Shown: positions 16,530 to 26,183 of the stretch, in pieces | How the letters are laid out: the number at the start of each line of letters is the position of its first letter | Position numbering within the stretch: position 1 is the first letter of the stretch | Assembly (NCBI RefSeq): GCF_021646545.1 | Contig: NZ_JAKIRP010000011.1 | Span: 1-64,000, forward strand | Direction: 5' to 3' | DNA from: Chitinophaga filiformis | Lineage (GTDB): Bacteria > Bacteroidota > Bacteroidia > Chitinophagales > Chitinophagaceae | DNA length: 64,000 bases | Program-made: the position numbers and the translations under genes | Notes under the pieces: model-generated | Databases searched by the model: none | The model's input: only the letters and a program-made list of their open reading frames with translations | What the model was told of the DNA's origin: nothing

Positions 16530-17867
16530 TTATGGCTTTTGCGGGTGATTGTTACCGCTACGCTGGCCGTTGTTACTCTTGCTGCGATGCTGTGAAGGGT
16601 GGCTACTACCGTTCCGGTTATTATTGCCGGAGGGTTTCTGATTGCGGCTACTGCCACCGCCGGGACGCTTTTTCCCGTGTCCGCCTCTGCCTCCACCGCC
16701 GGAGCGGCCGGTCTTTGGCGTGTATTCAGGTACGGGACCAAGGGCTGGCGGTACGGTTGCTTTGGTAACAGGTTTTCCAAGTACTTCTTCTATCCGGGCA
16801 AATTTCCGCTGTTCCTTTTCACTGACTATAGTATAGGCGGTGCCATCCGTAGCTGCCCTGGCCGTACGCCCGATACGATGGATGTAGTCTTCCGCATCAT
16901 TGGGTACGTCGTAATTGATGACCAGGTCAATATCCTCAATGTCGATACCACGGCTGAGGATATCCGTGGCCACCAGCATTTTGAGTTTCTTATTTTTAAA
17001 GTCCAGGAGCACCTGTTCCCTTTTTTCCTGCTCCAGGTCAGAGTGGATCTCTTCTACCGAAAAACGGGCTCTTTTCAGCTCATTGCTGAGCTGTTTTACA
17101 TTCTGCTTGCGGGAACAGAAAATGATGATGCTACCGAACTGTTTTTGTGACAGTAAATGTTTGATCAACGCGTTCTTCTGCTCTTCGAAAACAACAAATG
17201 CTTCCTGCACGATCTTCTCCGGTGGTTTGGAGATGGCGATATTGATCTCCTCAGGCTGATGCAGGATCTTAAGGGCCAGTTTCCGGATCTTGTCCGGCAT
17301 GGTGGCGGAAAACAGGAGATTCTGCCTTTGTTTGGGCAAAAAGGACGTGATCTTGATGATATCGTCATTAAAGCCCATATCCAGCATACGGTCCGCCTCG
17401 TCCAGTACGAGGTACTTTACGGCATCCAGTTTTACATAGCCCATATTCAGATGTGCGATCATACGCCCGGGTGTACAGATCACAATATCCACCCCCGAGG
17501 TCAGCGCCTTCTTTTCTGCTGAAAACAATGCGCCGTTGCTACCGCCATAAACGGCAATGGAGCTGACGGACGTAAAGTAGGACATACCTTCCAGCGTCTG
17601 GGCAATCTGTACTGCCAGTTCACGGGTCGGTACTATGATCAGTGAGTTGATCTTATGTGTATCGTGTGGCTCAGTGATTAAGCGATGCAGTATTGGCAAC
17701 AGGAATGCCGCGGTCTTACCCGTACCTGTCTGTGCGCAGGCCAGAATATCCTTACCGGCAATGATTGGGGGGATAACTTTTTCCTGAACAGGTGTTGCAG
17801 TGGTGTATCCCATTGCATCTATTCCGTCCAAAACCCGGTCATCCAGGTCAAATTCGTCAAAATACAA
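16530..17867 (-). CDS. DEAD-box ATP-dependent RNA helicase (RhlE-like)
   Basis: A 445-aa cytoplasmic RNA helicase. All motifs are in order: Q motif (YTTATPVQEKVIP), motif I AQTGTGKT (45-52), Ia PTREL, Ib TPGR, II DEAD, III SAT, then domain 2 with IIFCSRKQNV, V SRGIDIEDIDLVINYD and VI HRIGRTAR. The last 75 residues form a low-complexity Gly/Arg/Asn/Ser tail typical of RhlE-type enzymes and likely to bind RNA non-specifically. It unwinds short RNA duplexes, probably in ribosome assembly or cold adaptation (family knowledge). It is divergent from the MscS-type channel gene and has its own terminator. Confidence 0.95.
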   Translation of the reverse strand: MYFDEFDLDDRVLDGIDAMGYTTATPVQEKVIPPIIAGKDILACAQTGTGKTAAFLLPILHRLITEPHDTHKINSLIIVPTRELAVQIAQTLEGMSYFTSVSSIAVYGGSNGALFSAEKKALTSGVDIVICTPGRMIAHLNMGYVKLDAVKYLVLDEADRMLDMGFNDDIIKITSFLPKQRQNLLFSATMPDKIRKLALKILHQPEEINIAISKPPEKIVQEAFVVFEEQKNALIKHLLSQKQFGSIIIFCSRKQNVKQLSNELKRARFSVEEIHSDLEQEKREQVLLDFKNKKLKMLVATDILSRGIDIEDIDLVINYDVPNDAEDYIHRIGRTARAATDGTAYTIVSEKEQRKFARIEEVLGKPVTKATVPPALGPVPEYTPKTGRSGGGGRGGHGKKRPGGGSSRNQKPSGNNNRNGSSHPSQHRSKSNNGQRSGNNHPQKP

Positions 17868-17981
17868 AATGCTAAAATGGTTTTAATTCAAAAAAATATT
17901 AGTTAAAGATAAGGAATTGTACGCAGAGCACATACGGTATGTTCTTTGCAGCAAAAGCCGGATATTAAAAAACCGTCTGAT

Positions 17982-19082
17982 ATGCTGGAAAATCTGCAGC
18001 GGGATCTCCGTCTTCCTCCTTTTTTATGGAATATTTTATTGGGCTGTGCAGCCGTCATCAGCGGCTTGATCATCAAATACCTTGTTGCAGTAATCCTGAA
18101 ATTCACTTCCAGGAAGGTGACTGATTATTCATTTGTAAGGTCTGTGCTGAAACGGTTGGGAACACCGATCAGCTATTTTCTGCCCGTGCTGGTGCTGGAT
18201 GTGGTGCTGCCGTTCATGGAGTTGTCCAGAAAGCCGATGGCCGTGCTGAGCAGAGTAGTGGAAATATCTCTGATCGTCTCTTTTGGGTTTATGCTGACCG
18301 GATTGGTCAAAGTATTTGAGGACTATATAACACATACCTATGACCTCAAAAAGGAAGATAATCTCAGGGAGAGAAAAATGCGCACCCAGCTACAGTTTGT
18401 ACGTAAGCTGGCCATCAGCATGATCATGATACTGACGCTCTGCGCAGTCCTGCTCAGCTTTGACAATCTGCGGAAGATAGGCGCCGGGCTACTCACAGGT
18501 GTCGGAGTCGGAGGTATTATCGTCGGTTTTGCTGCGCAGCGCTCCCTGTCCAATTTCCTGGCAGGCATGCAGATCGCTTTTACGCAGCCTATCCGTATTG
18601 ATGACGTGCTGGTCGTGGAAGGCGAATGGGGCAGGGTGGAAGAGATCACGCTTACCTATGTGGTAATTGGTATCTGGGACCAGCGCAAGCTGATCCTGCC
18701 CATCAATTACTTCATAGAAAAGCCATTTCAGAACTGGACGAGGACCGGTTCTGCCATACTGGGTACTGCCTTTCTCTACCTCGATTACACAGCGCCAATA
18801 GAGGCATTACGGACGGAATTTGAGCGCCTGCTGAAAGATCAGCCATTGTGGGACAAACGCGTGAAGGCGCTGCAGGTCACGAACATTACCGAACAAACGG
18901 TAGAAATCCGGATGCTGGTGAGCGCCAACAGTTCAGGGAAGGCTTTTGACCTGCGTTGTTATTTACGGGAGCAGATGCTTGCTTTTATACAGGAGCACCA
19001 TGCGTACTGCCTGCCGAAGAAGCGGGCCATTCTTGAAGGTGGAGAGCGTGGAGAGCGTCCGCTGATCGGGGATCAGGGATGA
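17982..19082 (+). CDS. MscS-family mechanosensitive ion channel
   Basis: A 366-aa membrane protein from the ATG at 17982; a TTG at 17946 would add 12 residues. Four membrane helices lie at about 15-37, 59-76, 90-108 and 138-158. The last is followed by the pore-lining segment IGAGLLTGVGVGGIIVGFAAQRSLSNFLAGMQIAF, the Gly/Ala-packed TM3 of MscS. A beta domain (PIRIDDVLVVEGEWGRVEEITLTYVVI, with ILPINYFIEKPFQNWTR) and an alpha/beta C-terminal domain follow. It should act as an inner-membrane emergency valve in osmotic downshock. The stop codon overlaps the 3' end of the convergent VOC gene by 10 bp. Confidence 0.92.
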   Translation: MLENLQRDLRLPPFLWNILLGCAAVISGLIIKYLVAVILKFTSRKVTDYSFVRSVLKRLGTPISYFLPVLVLDVVLPFMELSRKPMAVLSRVVEISLIVSFGFMLTGLVKVFEDYITHTYDLKKEDNLRERKMRTQLQFVRKLAISMIMILTLCAVLLSFDNLRKIGAGLLTGVGVGGIIVGFAAQRSLSNFLAGMQIAFTQPIRIDDVLVVEGEWGRVEEITLTYVVIGIWDQRKLILPINYFIEKPFQNWTRTGSAILGTAFLYLDYTAPIEALRTEFERLLKDQPLWDKRVKALQVTNITEQTVEIRMLVSANSSGKAFDLRCYLREQMLAFIQEHHAYCLPKKRAILEGGERGERPLIGDQG

Positions 19083-19534
19083 TCGTCATTGATCTCTACC
19101 CAGTACCCGTCAGGATCGGTGAAATAGATCTGTTTCACACCATCCACACGGAGGGTAGGTTTGTCAGCTTCGCCCTTCCAGCTTTCGAAAGGGATGTTAT
19201 GCTGGCGCAAACGTTGCATAAATTCATCTACAGAGGGAACACTGAAGCAAAGATGGGAGTTTTTGTCATGGGGAACGATCTCCTTTGCTCCTGATATAAT
19301 GTGCAGATGGCTGTGTTCAGCTACCTTGAACCAGGTGTGACGGCCATCGTGGAACGGTTCGGGGATGGTATCTATCTGAATGATATCCCTGTAAAAAGCG
19401 GTGCTTTTTTCCAGATTATAAACATAAAGCGCTATATGGTTTAACATAGCGCTTTTCCGTTGCGCGAACGTTGGTATGCCGGAGATGATCATAACAGCCA
19501 CCAGTAAAAGGCATTGTGGAATCCGTCTTTTCAT
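19073..19534 (-). CDS. Exported VOC-family (glyoxalase/dioxygenase fold) protein
   Basis: A 153-aa protein with a signal peptide (MKRRIPQCLLLVAVMIISGIPTFAQ). The mature part has two beta-alpha-beta-beta-beta modules: LNHIALYVYNLEKSTAFYRDII begins the first and SHLCFSVPSVDEFMQRLRQHNI the second, ending in IYFTDPDGYWVEIND. Metal-ligand candidates are the first-strand His (NHIALYV), the His of SHLCF and the Glu of WVEIND. The reaction cannot be told; a secreted VOC protein is somewhat unusual, since most are cytosolic. It converges on the MscS gene with a 10-bp overlap and lies 12 bp after the T9SS-tail gene, so it may belong to that operon. Confidence 0.88.
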   Translation of the reverse strand: MKRRIPQCLLLVAVMIISGIPTFAQRKSAMLNHIALYVYNLEKSTAFYRDIIQIDTIPEPFHDGRHTWFKVAEHSHLHIISGAKEIVPHDKNSHLCFSVPSVDEFMQRLRQHNIPFESWKGEADKPTLRVDGVKQIYFTDPDGYWVEINDDHP

Positions 19535-19546
19535 GCTCCAATATAC

Positions 19547-20104
19547 TCATTGGGATGCAAATTTTATGAATTTTCTACTCACTTTGATGCCCGTGTTTAG
19601 GAACAGTGTTACTACGTAAACGCCGGGATAGAATTTGCTGACATCCACCTCACGGTCAAATCTGGCGCCCGTTCCCCTGGTAGGAACAATTCCTTTTTCA
19701 GTGTAAACTGTATGGCCTCCGATGCTTATAATACGGATATCTATCTGTCTTGTAGATAAAGTATCCATCATATAAACGATGGTCAGTTTTGGCGTTGTAA
19801 CGATAGGATTGGGGTACAGGATCATGTCATTATCTTTCATGACCAGCAGGTTTTGCAGCGGGGGTTGCAGGAATCCCTGTGTGAGTATTGCCACTTCCGG
19901 GTACTTAATGGTGCTTACAGCAATATCACCAACGGACCAATCCAGGTCGAGTCCGAATTCAAAGTCCTCACCAGCTTCATAAGTGATGTTCTTACTGGTA
20001 CTCGTAATCACCTGTCTTTCAATATACTGGGCGTGCGCCGCTCCTGCTGACAGGAGAGACGCACACACAACATTAACAGTGAATATTTTTCTGATGACTG
20101 TCAT
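19547..20104 (-). CDS. Secreted protein with type IX secretion C-terminal sorting domain
   Basis: A 185-aa protein: signal peptide to about residue 26 (SAGAAHA), a short beta region (about 27-90), and then a Por/T9SS type A sorting domain over the last 90 residues. It begins with the usual ILYPNPI and ends with the pattern YPGVYVVTLFLNTGIKVSRKFIKF. Such domains direct export across the outer membrane by the type IX system. It starts 2 bp after the stop of the large OmpA/repeat protein gene, so the two are co-expressed and their products may act together on the surface. The N-terminal module matches nothing I recognise. Confidence 0.88.
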   Translation of the reverse strand: MTVIRKIFTVNVVCASLLSAGAAHAQYIERQVITSTSKNITYEAGEDFEFGLDLDWSVGDIAVSTIKYPEVAILTQGFLQPPLQNLLVMKDNDMILYPNPIVTTPKLTIVYMMDTLSTRQIDIRIISIGGHTVYTEKGIVPTRGTGARFDREVDVSKFYPGVYVVTLFLNTGIKVSRKFIKFASQ

Positions 20105-20106
20105 TC

Positions 20107-23100
20107 TTAAGGTTTTTCTTCAGTAAGGATTTCCATTTCCACTCTTCTGTTCTTTCCTTTGGCAGCTTTACTGTCATTGGCAGCGAGTGGTTTCGTTTGT
20201 CCGTACCCTTTAGCGGAAATTCTGCCGGCAGTAACACCTTTGCTAACCAGGTATTGTTTCACCGCTTCCGCTCTTTTTTCTGATAAAGTCTGGTTAAATG
20301 TCTCTGTTCCTTCGTTGTCAGTGTGTCCGCTCAGTGATAAATGCCATTCCGGATGCGCCTGCAGCAGGTTGGCCATTTTATCCAGGGAAGGCAGTGATGT
20401 TGTAGCGATATCTGCTTTTGCACTGGCAAACTGGAGGTTGGAGAATGCTTTATTGATAACTTCTTTTTCTGTTGTTTTCAGCTCTACTGTTTTGAGGACT
20501 GGTGTAGCGGCGGTTACCGGAGCATCGGGAGTGGCTGCGGTAGATGCTTCCTGTACCGGTAATGGGCCAGGACCAACAGGGAAACGTCTGTCTGAGTAAG
20601 GCAGCACTGTACCGTCAGGCAGGACCTCATCCGCACGGGATGCTACGATCTGCCAGGTAAAAGGAACATTTGATTTACCGCCCTGTAACTCTTTTACATC
20701 GAAGCCTTTAGCTGATTTATTGGTCACATATACGCCGTTACATTCGCCTTCCAGCTGAATGAACACCTTCATCGGGTGTTTAGCGTCTACGCGGATCACC
20801 TTTGTAAGCAGACCTTCGAGGTCGATATGAGCGGAACCATTCTGAAGTTCACCGGTTCCAAAGTCCTGGAAGAGCACTTCCGGCGCTTCTGTACAGAACA
20901 GGAGACGGTTTTCACCTGCGGCGTCTTTTACAATAGTTGATTTGGTGCCGTTGGAGACAACACCATAGATACCGCTGGAATTAGCACCTGCCAGGTAAGT
21001 GTATACATGAACGTTGCTGATACCGGTACCAAACTGGAAAACACCGCCCCAACGATCAATATCGGTGGCGTTACCTTTTGCGAAGCCATGTACACCTACA
21101 CCCACATTCAATCCACCTGCGGAACCAGCAACACCGGCGCCACCGATCGGATATACAACCACTTCATTATTACCACCACCAACTACACCAAGACCATTGG
21201 TGGCAGTTGTTCCGAAACCAACCACACCTGCACGGGTACCCATACCCATCATACCACCACCAATTGTTGGCGGGTTGGTGAACAGGTCAGGTTTCAGGTT
21301 GTTACCGATACCCACTACACCGTAACCAGAGGCATGGGTAGATGAACCCATTACACCGGCAGATCTTACTTCTGTTGTTGGTTTATAAGGAGAGTTGGTT
21401 GTACCCTCAACGCCCAGACCACCGTTGGTAGAAGAGTTGGTTCCTTTTACACCTTGAATATAACGTGAAGTACCAGTTCCGAGAACGGCCGGTCCGAAAG
21501 CTGTAGCACCTCTGATACCAGGACCGCTACCAAAGTTATATCCTGCCACACCAGCGCCGGTACTACTGTTGGCGTATCCCACAATACCGTTGGCGTAATT
21601 TGGATCATTATTAATAATGCCGGTCGGCACTTCACTTGAAAATACTGTCAACACGGCTTTACCAACCTGCGCACCCGCATCGTCAGTACCGTTTAGGATG
21701 GTTACCGGTTTATCGGGGAAGGTACGCAGCCTTTCAAATGAAGGAGCGGTACCACCAGCCTTTATAATAAATGGATTATCATCTACTGTGCCGATAAAAT
21801 CGAGCGCGGGGTTGGTGTCTTTGTTACCTCTGATCAACCATGCCCTGCTTACTGATTTTACTGTATCGGTGTTCGCTGTTGTTGTCAGTCCTAATGCGCC
21901 GTTCTCCTGGAATTCCAGTGCCGACAGGTTCCAGCCGGTACCATCCTGTGCCAGGATTTGCCAGGTGCCGGCAGTATCATAGATGTAAGCTTTTCTGTCT
22001 GCACTGTTGTAATATGCCTGGTTTACCAGCGGATCAGTCGGAGCGGCTGCTAATGTACCGAGCCAGGTGATGGCGGTGCCGGAGCTACCATCCTGCGCCA
22101 GGATCTGCCAGCTGCCGGTACCCGTGGTATCGTAGATGTAAGATTTTTTGTCAGTACTGTTATAATAAGCCTGATTCTGCGACGGCGTGGCCGGAGGTGT
22201 GGCCAGCGTACCTAACCAGCTAATGCCCGTGCCGGAGATGCCATCCTGCGTCAGGATCTGCCAGCTGCCTGTGCCGGTAGTATCGTAGATATAGGATTTT
22301 TTGTCGGTAGTATTATAATAAGCCTGATTTACAACCGGGCTGGCAGGTGGCGTTGCCAGAGATCCCATCCAGCTGATGCCTGTACCGACACCATTCTGGC
22401 CGCTCTCAGAGAAAACCTGCCAGGCAGTGCCATCATATATATATGCTTTCCGGTCGGTCAGGTTGTAATATGCCTGGTTTGCGCCCGGACTGGAAGGTTC
22501 TGTTGTAAAGGAGCCTAACCAGGAAAGCGCCGTACCGGGCAAACCGTCCTGGGCCATGATATTCCAGTTACCAACGGAGCCAGTAGTATCGTAAATGTAG
22601 GAGCGCTTATCTGTACTGTTATAATATGCCTGGCCCGCAGTAGGTGTTGCAGGTGGCGCTGTCAGCGTACCGAGCCACTCAATGCTAACCAGGGTAGTAT
22701 TGCCGCCACCGCCGCCGGAACCGCCATTAGCTGCATAGAGCGCATAAGGAACTGCCATAAACGGCATTACGCCCATAGGCACAAAGTCACCTTGCCCATT
22801 TATGTCCAAGTCCACTCTTAAGTACTGATTACCTCTGCTCCAGGGAATGGTTTTGAAGTCTCCGATTTCAGGGGTACCGGTACCTATCACCAGGGAAAAG
22901 AGACCTTGGGTGTTGGTAGTGGTTGCATGCGTTTCAGTGTACAAGGGATTGCCATCGGGGCTACCGTCGAGGATACTGAATTTCACCCGTATTGCCTGCA
23001 GGCCGATTACAGCACCTTTAGGGTTTTCCCTGGCGATAGCCTGGTAGTTGATACCCCATAAGCCACTTTGCTGCGCTTTTGCGATGAAGCCCGAACAGAC

Positions 23101-23139
23101 GAAAATGGGGACTAATAAAATGAGTAAAATTGCTTTCAT
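20107..23139 (-). CDS. Large surface protein with five tandem repeats and a C-terminal OmpA domain
   Basis: Start set at the ATG at 23139 (MKAILLILLVPIFVCSGFIAKAQ, signal peptide); a TTG 9 bp upstream is less likely. The 1010-aa product has an N-terminal beta domain (about 25-140, GINYQAIARENPKGAVI, VDLDINGQGDF, PYALYAANGG) ending in a Gly linker. Five tandem units of about 55 residues follow (WLGTLATPPATP, then QAYYNSTDKKSYIYDTTG, then WQILAQDG). Next comes a Gly-rich beta-helix-like stretch (GVAGYNFGSGPGIRGATAF and similar repeats), a Pro/Ala/Thr linker, and an OmpA peptidoglycan-binding domain (LSLSGHTDNEGTETFNQTLSEKRAEAV, ending GKNRRVEMEIL). The plan resembles tail-fibre or adhesin proteins anchored to the cell wall (inference). 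Confidence 0.9.
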   Translation of the reverse strand: MKAILLILLVPIFVCSGFIAKAQQSGLWGINYQAIARENPKGAVIGLQAIRVKFSILDGSPDGNPLYTETHATTTNTQGLFSLVIGTGTPEIGDFKTIPWSRGNQYLRVDLDINGQGDFVPMGVMPFMAVPYALYAANGGSGGGGGNTTLVSIEWLGTLTAPPATPTAGQAYYNSTDKRSYIYDTTGSVGNWNIMAQDGLPGTALSWLGSFTTEPSSPGANQAYYNLTDRKAYIYDGTAWQVFSESGQNGVGTGISWMGSLATPPASPVVNQAYYNTTDKKSYIYDTTGTGSWQILTQDGISGTGISWLGTLATPPATPSQNQAYYNSTDKKSYIYDTTGTGSWQILAQDGSSGTAITWLGTLAAAPTDPLVNQAYYNSADRKAYIYDTAGTWQILAQDGTGWNLSALEFQENGALGLTTTANTDTVKSVSRAWLIRGNKDTNPALDFIGTVDDNPFIIKAGGTAPSFERLRTFPDKPVTILNGTDDAGAQVGKAVLTVFSSEVPTGIINNDPNYANGIVGYANSSTGAGVAGYNFGSGPGIRGATAFGPAVLGTGTSRYIQGVKGTNSSTNGGLGVEGTTNSPYKPTTEVRSAGVMGSSTHASGYGVVGIGNNLKPDLFTNPPTIGGGMMGMGTRAGVVGFGTTATNGLGVVGGGNNEVVVYPIGGAGVAGSAGGLNVGVGVHGFAKGNATDIDRWGGVFQFGTGISNVHVYTYLAGANSSGIYGVVSNGTKSTIVKDAAGENRLLFCTEAPEVLFQDFGTGELQNGSAHIDLEGLLTKVIRVDAKHPMKVFIQLEGECNGVYVTNKSAKGFDVKELQGGKSNVPFTWQIVASRADEVLPDGTVLPYSDRRFPVGPGPLPVQEASTAATPDAPVTAATPVLKTVELKTTEKEVINKAFSNLQFASAKADIATTSLPSLDKMANLLQAHPEWHLSLSGHTDNEGTETFNQTLSEKRAEAVKQYLVSKGVTAGRISAKGYGQTKPLAANDSKAAKGKNRRVEMEILTEEKP

Positions 23140-23611
23140 CTCATACAAGTTATAACAGTAATAAGGCTATAAGCATATAATATTATATTATATCTTATAT
23201 TATAAATAAAGTAAAGATATGACTTATATTCTATTTATTCTTATTTTAATGTATTGTTTACACAAACCAGCTACACGTTGGATGTAGAAGTGAGGGGCTT
23301 ATACTCATTTTGGCCTGTATTTTTACAACTTTCGTGGTATATGAACTGAAAGAATACTTTAAGTAGGGGGATATTAGGCATTGATTATCAACCATGAGTG
23401 ACACACCGGTTTTTCAGTGCTTATACTCAATTCCGGATGCTTCCCCAAAACGTGTTACCATATTTTAACAGATAGTATTATTGTGCGTAACTGGAATAAT
23501 TTCAGCTGGTAATCCATGGTGGATTGTTATAATGAGATATGAAGGTCCCGGTCTGGCCTTCGTTTTCTGCGTTCTGCTCCGTATATTGCCTGTCTAAAGG
23601 AATTTTGAGAT
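23140..23611. other. AT-rich divergent promoter region
   Basis: This 472-bp region separates the divergent surface-protein operon and the GH92 gene. The first 110 bp are almost pure A/T. An 11-bp direct repeat GCTTATACTCA occurs at 23297-23307 and 23419-23429, 122 bp apart. No open frame of credible composition is seen. Confidence 0.4.
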
Positions 23612-25894
23612 ATGCAATTGGGACTTAAGCATTATCCTGTGCTGGCTGCTTCACTATTATTAGCGGGCATGCAGGTAAAGGGACAAGAGAAAAAAACAGC
23701 TTTCACCGCAGCAAGAGATTTTAAACCGGTAGAATATGTAGATCCCTACATTGGCTCGGGTGGTCATGGTCACGTGTTTGTGGGAGCAAGCGTGCCATTT
23801 GGTGCGGTACAGGTTGGGCCTACCAACATTGTGAAAGGTTGGGACTGGTGCTCCGGGTATCATTATTCGGACAGCGTTGTGATCGGCTTTCCGCAGACGC
23901 ACCTTAGCGGTACGGGGATAGGCGACCTCGGAGATGTGTTGATCATGCCTTATACAGGTAAGATCAGGACCAACCACGGTAGTCAGGAGAACCCTACCAG
24001 CGGATATGGTTCCCGTTACACACATGCGCATGAAACAGCAAAGCCCGGATATTATTCCGTGCAGCTGGAAGATTATAATATTAAAGTAGAACTGACGGCT
24101 TCCGAAAGGGTCGGTTTCCATAAATATACATTCCCGCAGGGAGAAGAAGGTCATATCATCGTAGACCTGAAAGAAGGCATTGGCTGGGACGCTCCGGTAG
24201 AGACCTTCATTCAGAAGAAAGATGATTATACCCTGGTTGGTTATCGTTTGTCCAAGGGCTGGGCGGAAGACCAGCGTCTCTGGTTTGCCATTCGCAGCAG
24301 CGTGCCGTTGAAGGACTTCCAGGTATTCAATGGCGATGAGAAACTGACCGGTACCGAGGGCAAAGGCAAGAATATCAAAGGGGTGATTTCATTTGATAAA
24401 GCTCCGGCGCAGGCAATGCTGAAAGTGGGTATTTCTCCGGTTAGCAGTGAAAATGCCCTGGCAAACATCAACAGTGAGATCCCGTCCTGGGATTTTGCAG
24501 GTACAGTGAAAACCGCTACTGCAAAATGGAACAAGGAACTGTCCAAGATACAGCTGGAAACCAAAGATGTGACCAACAGGAGCATCTTCTACACCGCTAT
24601 GTATCACACCATGATCGGACCTGCTCTCTTCAATGATCATAACCGCGCTTACCGTGGTACTGATAAGAAAGTGTACAGCAATCCGGGTTTTGACAATTAC
24701 ACCGTTTTCTCTCTTTGGGACATTTACCGTTCCTGCGCTCCTTTGTACACGCTGACACAGCCAGAACGAGTAAACAGTTTTGTGAACTCTATGCTGACCA
24801 TCCACAAGCAGCAGGGTAAATTGCCTATCTGGCCACTGATGGGCAGCGAGACAAACTGCATGGTGGGTTACCATGCCGTACCGGTAATTGCTGACGCGTA
24901 TCTGAAGGGATTCAAGGGTTTTGATATCAACGAAGCCTTTGAGGCCATGAAAGCATCTTCCACCAGAGATGATCTGGGTATGAAAGATATCAAGGCTAAA
25001 GGATACATTCCGGCCGATAAAGAATACGAATCCGTATCCAAAGCGATGGAATATGCTATCGACGATTGGTGTATTGCTGCTGTAGCAAAGAAACTGGGCC
25101 GTACGGCTGATTTTGAATATTATTCAAAGAGAGCTGGCTACTATAAAAACTACTTCGACAGCACCATCAGATTCGTTCGTCCAAGAATGGATGATGGCAG
25201 CTTCAAAACACCTTACGATCCTTTCCACTCTATCCACGAGAAAGGCGATTTCACTGAAGGTAACGGCTGGCAGTATACCTGGCTGGTACCGCAGGACGTG
25301 GAAGGTCTTATCAGCCTGATGGGTGGTGATGACGCCTTCACCAAAAAACTGGACAGCCTGTTCGTTGCAAAGGGAGATATGGGCGCCCAGGCATCTAACG
25401 ATATTTCCGGTCTGATCGGTATGTATGCGCATGGTAATGAGCCGAGCCACCACGTGACCTACATGTATGCTTATGCCGGTAATCAATGGAAGACGGCTGA
25501 AAAGGTAAGACAGGTAATGAGAGATTTCTATACCAAGAGCCCTGAAGGTCTGGCGGGTAACGAAGATGTTGGCGCTATGTCGTCCTGGTATGTATTTTCT
25601 TCCCTGGGCTTCTATCCGGTAAATCCTGCCAAAGGTATTTATGTATTCGGTAGTCCGCTGTTTGAAAAGGCGAGCCTGAAACTGCAGGGTGGAAAAACAT
25701 TTACCGTAGAAACGATCAACAACAGTGCTGAAAACATCTACATTCAGCAGGTAACCCTGAATGGCCAACCGTATAATAACAGTTTTATCCGTCATTCAGA
25801 TCTCCTCAAGGGAGGTGTATTGAAGATCACGATGGGCAATAAGCCGTCTGATTTTGGAAAACTGGCGGCTAACCGTCCGGATTCAAAGTATTGA
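23612..25894 (+). CDS. Glycoside hydrolase family 92 exo-alpha-mannosidase
   Basis: A 760-aa exported protein (signal peptide to VKGQ, about residue 25). GH92 landmarks: an N-terminal beta-sandwich starting VDPYIGSGGHGHVFVGASVPFGAVQVGP, SGTGIGDLGDVLIMP, and the (alpha/alpha)6 catalytic domain with FSLWDIYRSCAPLYTLTQP, GNGWQYTWLVPQD, GNEPSHHVTYMYAYAG and NEDVGAMSSWYVFSSLGFYPVNPA. The last two contain the catalytic acid/base and calcium-associated carboxylates of the family. It would release mannose from alpha-linked mannosides such as N-glycans or yeast mannan, in the periplasm or at the surface. Some GH92 members prefer alpha-1,2 links, but this cannot be read from the sequence. It is monocistronic with a terminator at 25915. 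No SusCD pair is adjacent. Confidence 0.95.
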   Translation: MQLGLKHYPVLAASLLLAGMQVKGQEKKTAFTAARDFKPVEYVDPYIGSGGHGHVFVGASVPFGAVQVGPTNIVKGWDWCSGYHYSDSVVIGFPQTHLSGTGIGDLGDVLIMPYTGKIRTNHGSQENPTSGYGSRYTHAHETAKPGYYSVQLEDYNIKVELTASERVGFHKYTFPQGEEGHIIVDLKEGIGWDAPVETFIQKKDDYTLVGYRLSKGWAEDQRLWFAIRSSVPLKDFQVFNGDEKLTGTEGKGKNIKGVISFDKAPAQAMLKVGISPVSSENALANINSEIPSWDFAGTVKTATAKWNKELSKIQLETKDVTNRSIFYTAMYHTMIGPALFNDHNRAYRGTDKKVYSNPGFDNYTVFSLWDIYRSCAPLYTLTQPERVNSFVNSMLTIHKQQGKLPIWPLMGSETNCMVGYHAVPVIADAYLKGFKGFDINEAFEAMKASSTRDDLGMKDIKAKGYIPADKEYESVSKAMEYAIDDWCIAAVAKKLGRTADFEYYSKRAGYYKNYFDSTIRFVRPRMDDGSFKTPYDPFHSIHEKGDFTEGNGWQYTWLVPQDVEGLISLMGGDDAFTKKLDSLFVAKGDMGAQASNDISGLIGMYAHGNEPSHHVTYMYAYAGNQWKTAEKVRQVMRDFYTKSPEGLAGNEDVGAMSSWYVFSSLGFYPVNPAKGIYVFGSPLFEKASLKLQGGKTFTVETINNSAENIYIQQVTLNGQPYNNSFIRHSDLLKGGVLKITMGNKPSDFGKLAANRPDSKY

Positions 25895-25914
25895 TCATAT
25901 ATAGATATGAGTCT

Positions 25915-25952
25915 AATGGCTGCTCTGCTAAGTACAGGGCAGCCATTTTCTT
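25915..25952 (+). terminator. Intrinsic terminator after the GH92 gene
   Basis: AATGGCTGCTCTG (25915-25927) pairs with CAGGGCAGCCATT (25935-25947), with one mismatch, around a 7-nt loop, then TTTTCTTTT. Confidence 0.85.
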
Positions 25953-26183
25953 TTATATTACCGTTTGATTTCAGATGTCGTTATACACCTCATACCGCGA
26001 TACCATTTCCTGCGCAATCGTTTACCTTGCAGCCCTCGTAACAATTTGTTAGCAAATGCGTTAACTGGTAATTAACAGTTTTAATGACCAGATGTACGTA
26101 GCTTCATGCAATAGATTGCAGTGAACATACCTGCATCATCCACGTGCGGAGCCATCTACCATAAAATCGAACAGTTAAGAATG

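Noticed and set aside
16292-16780. N-terminal extension of the receiver protein
   Set aside because: The open frame runs through the helicase terminator and the antisense of its low-complexity tail; the true start is the ATG at 16291, where CheY-like homology begins.
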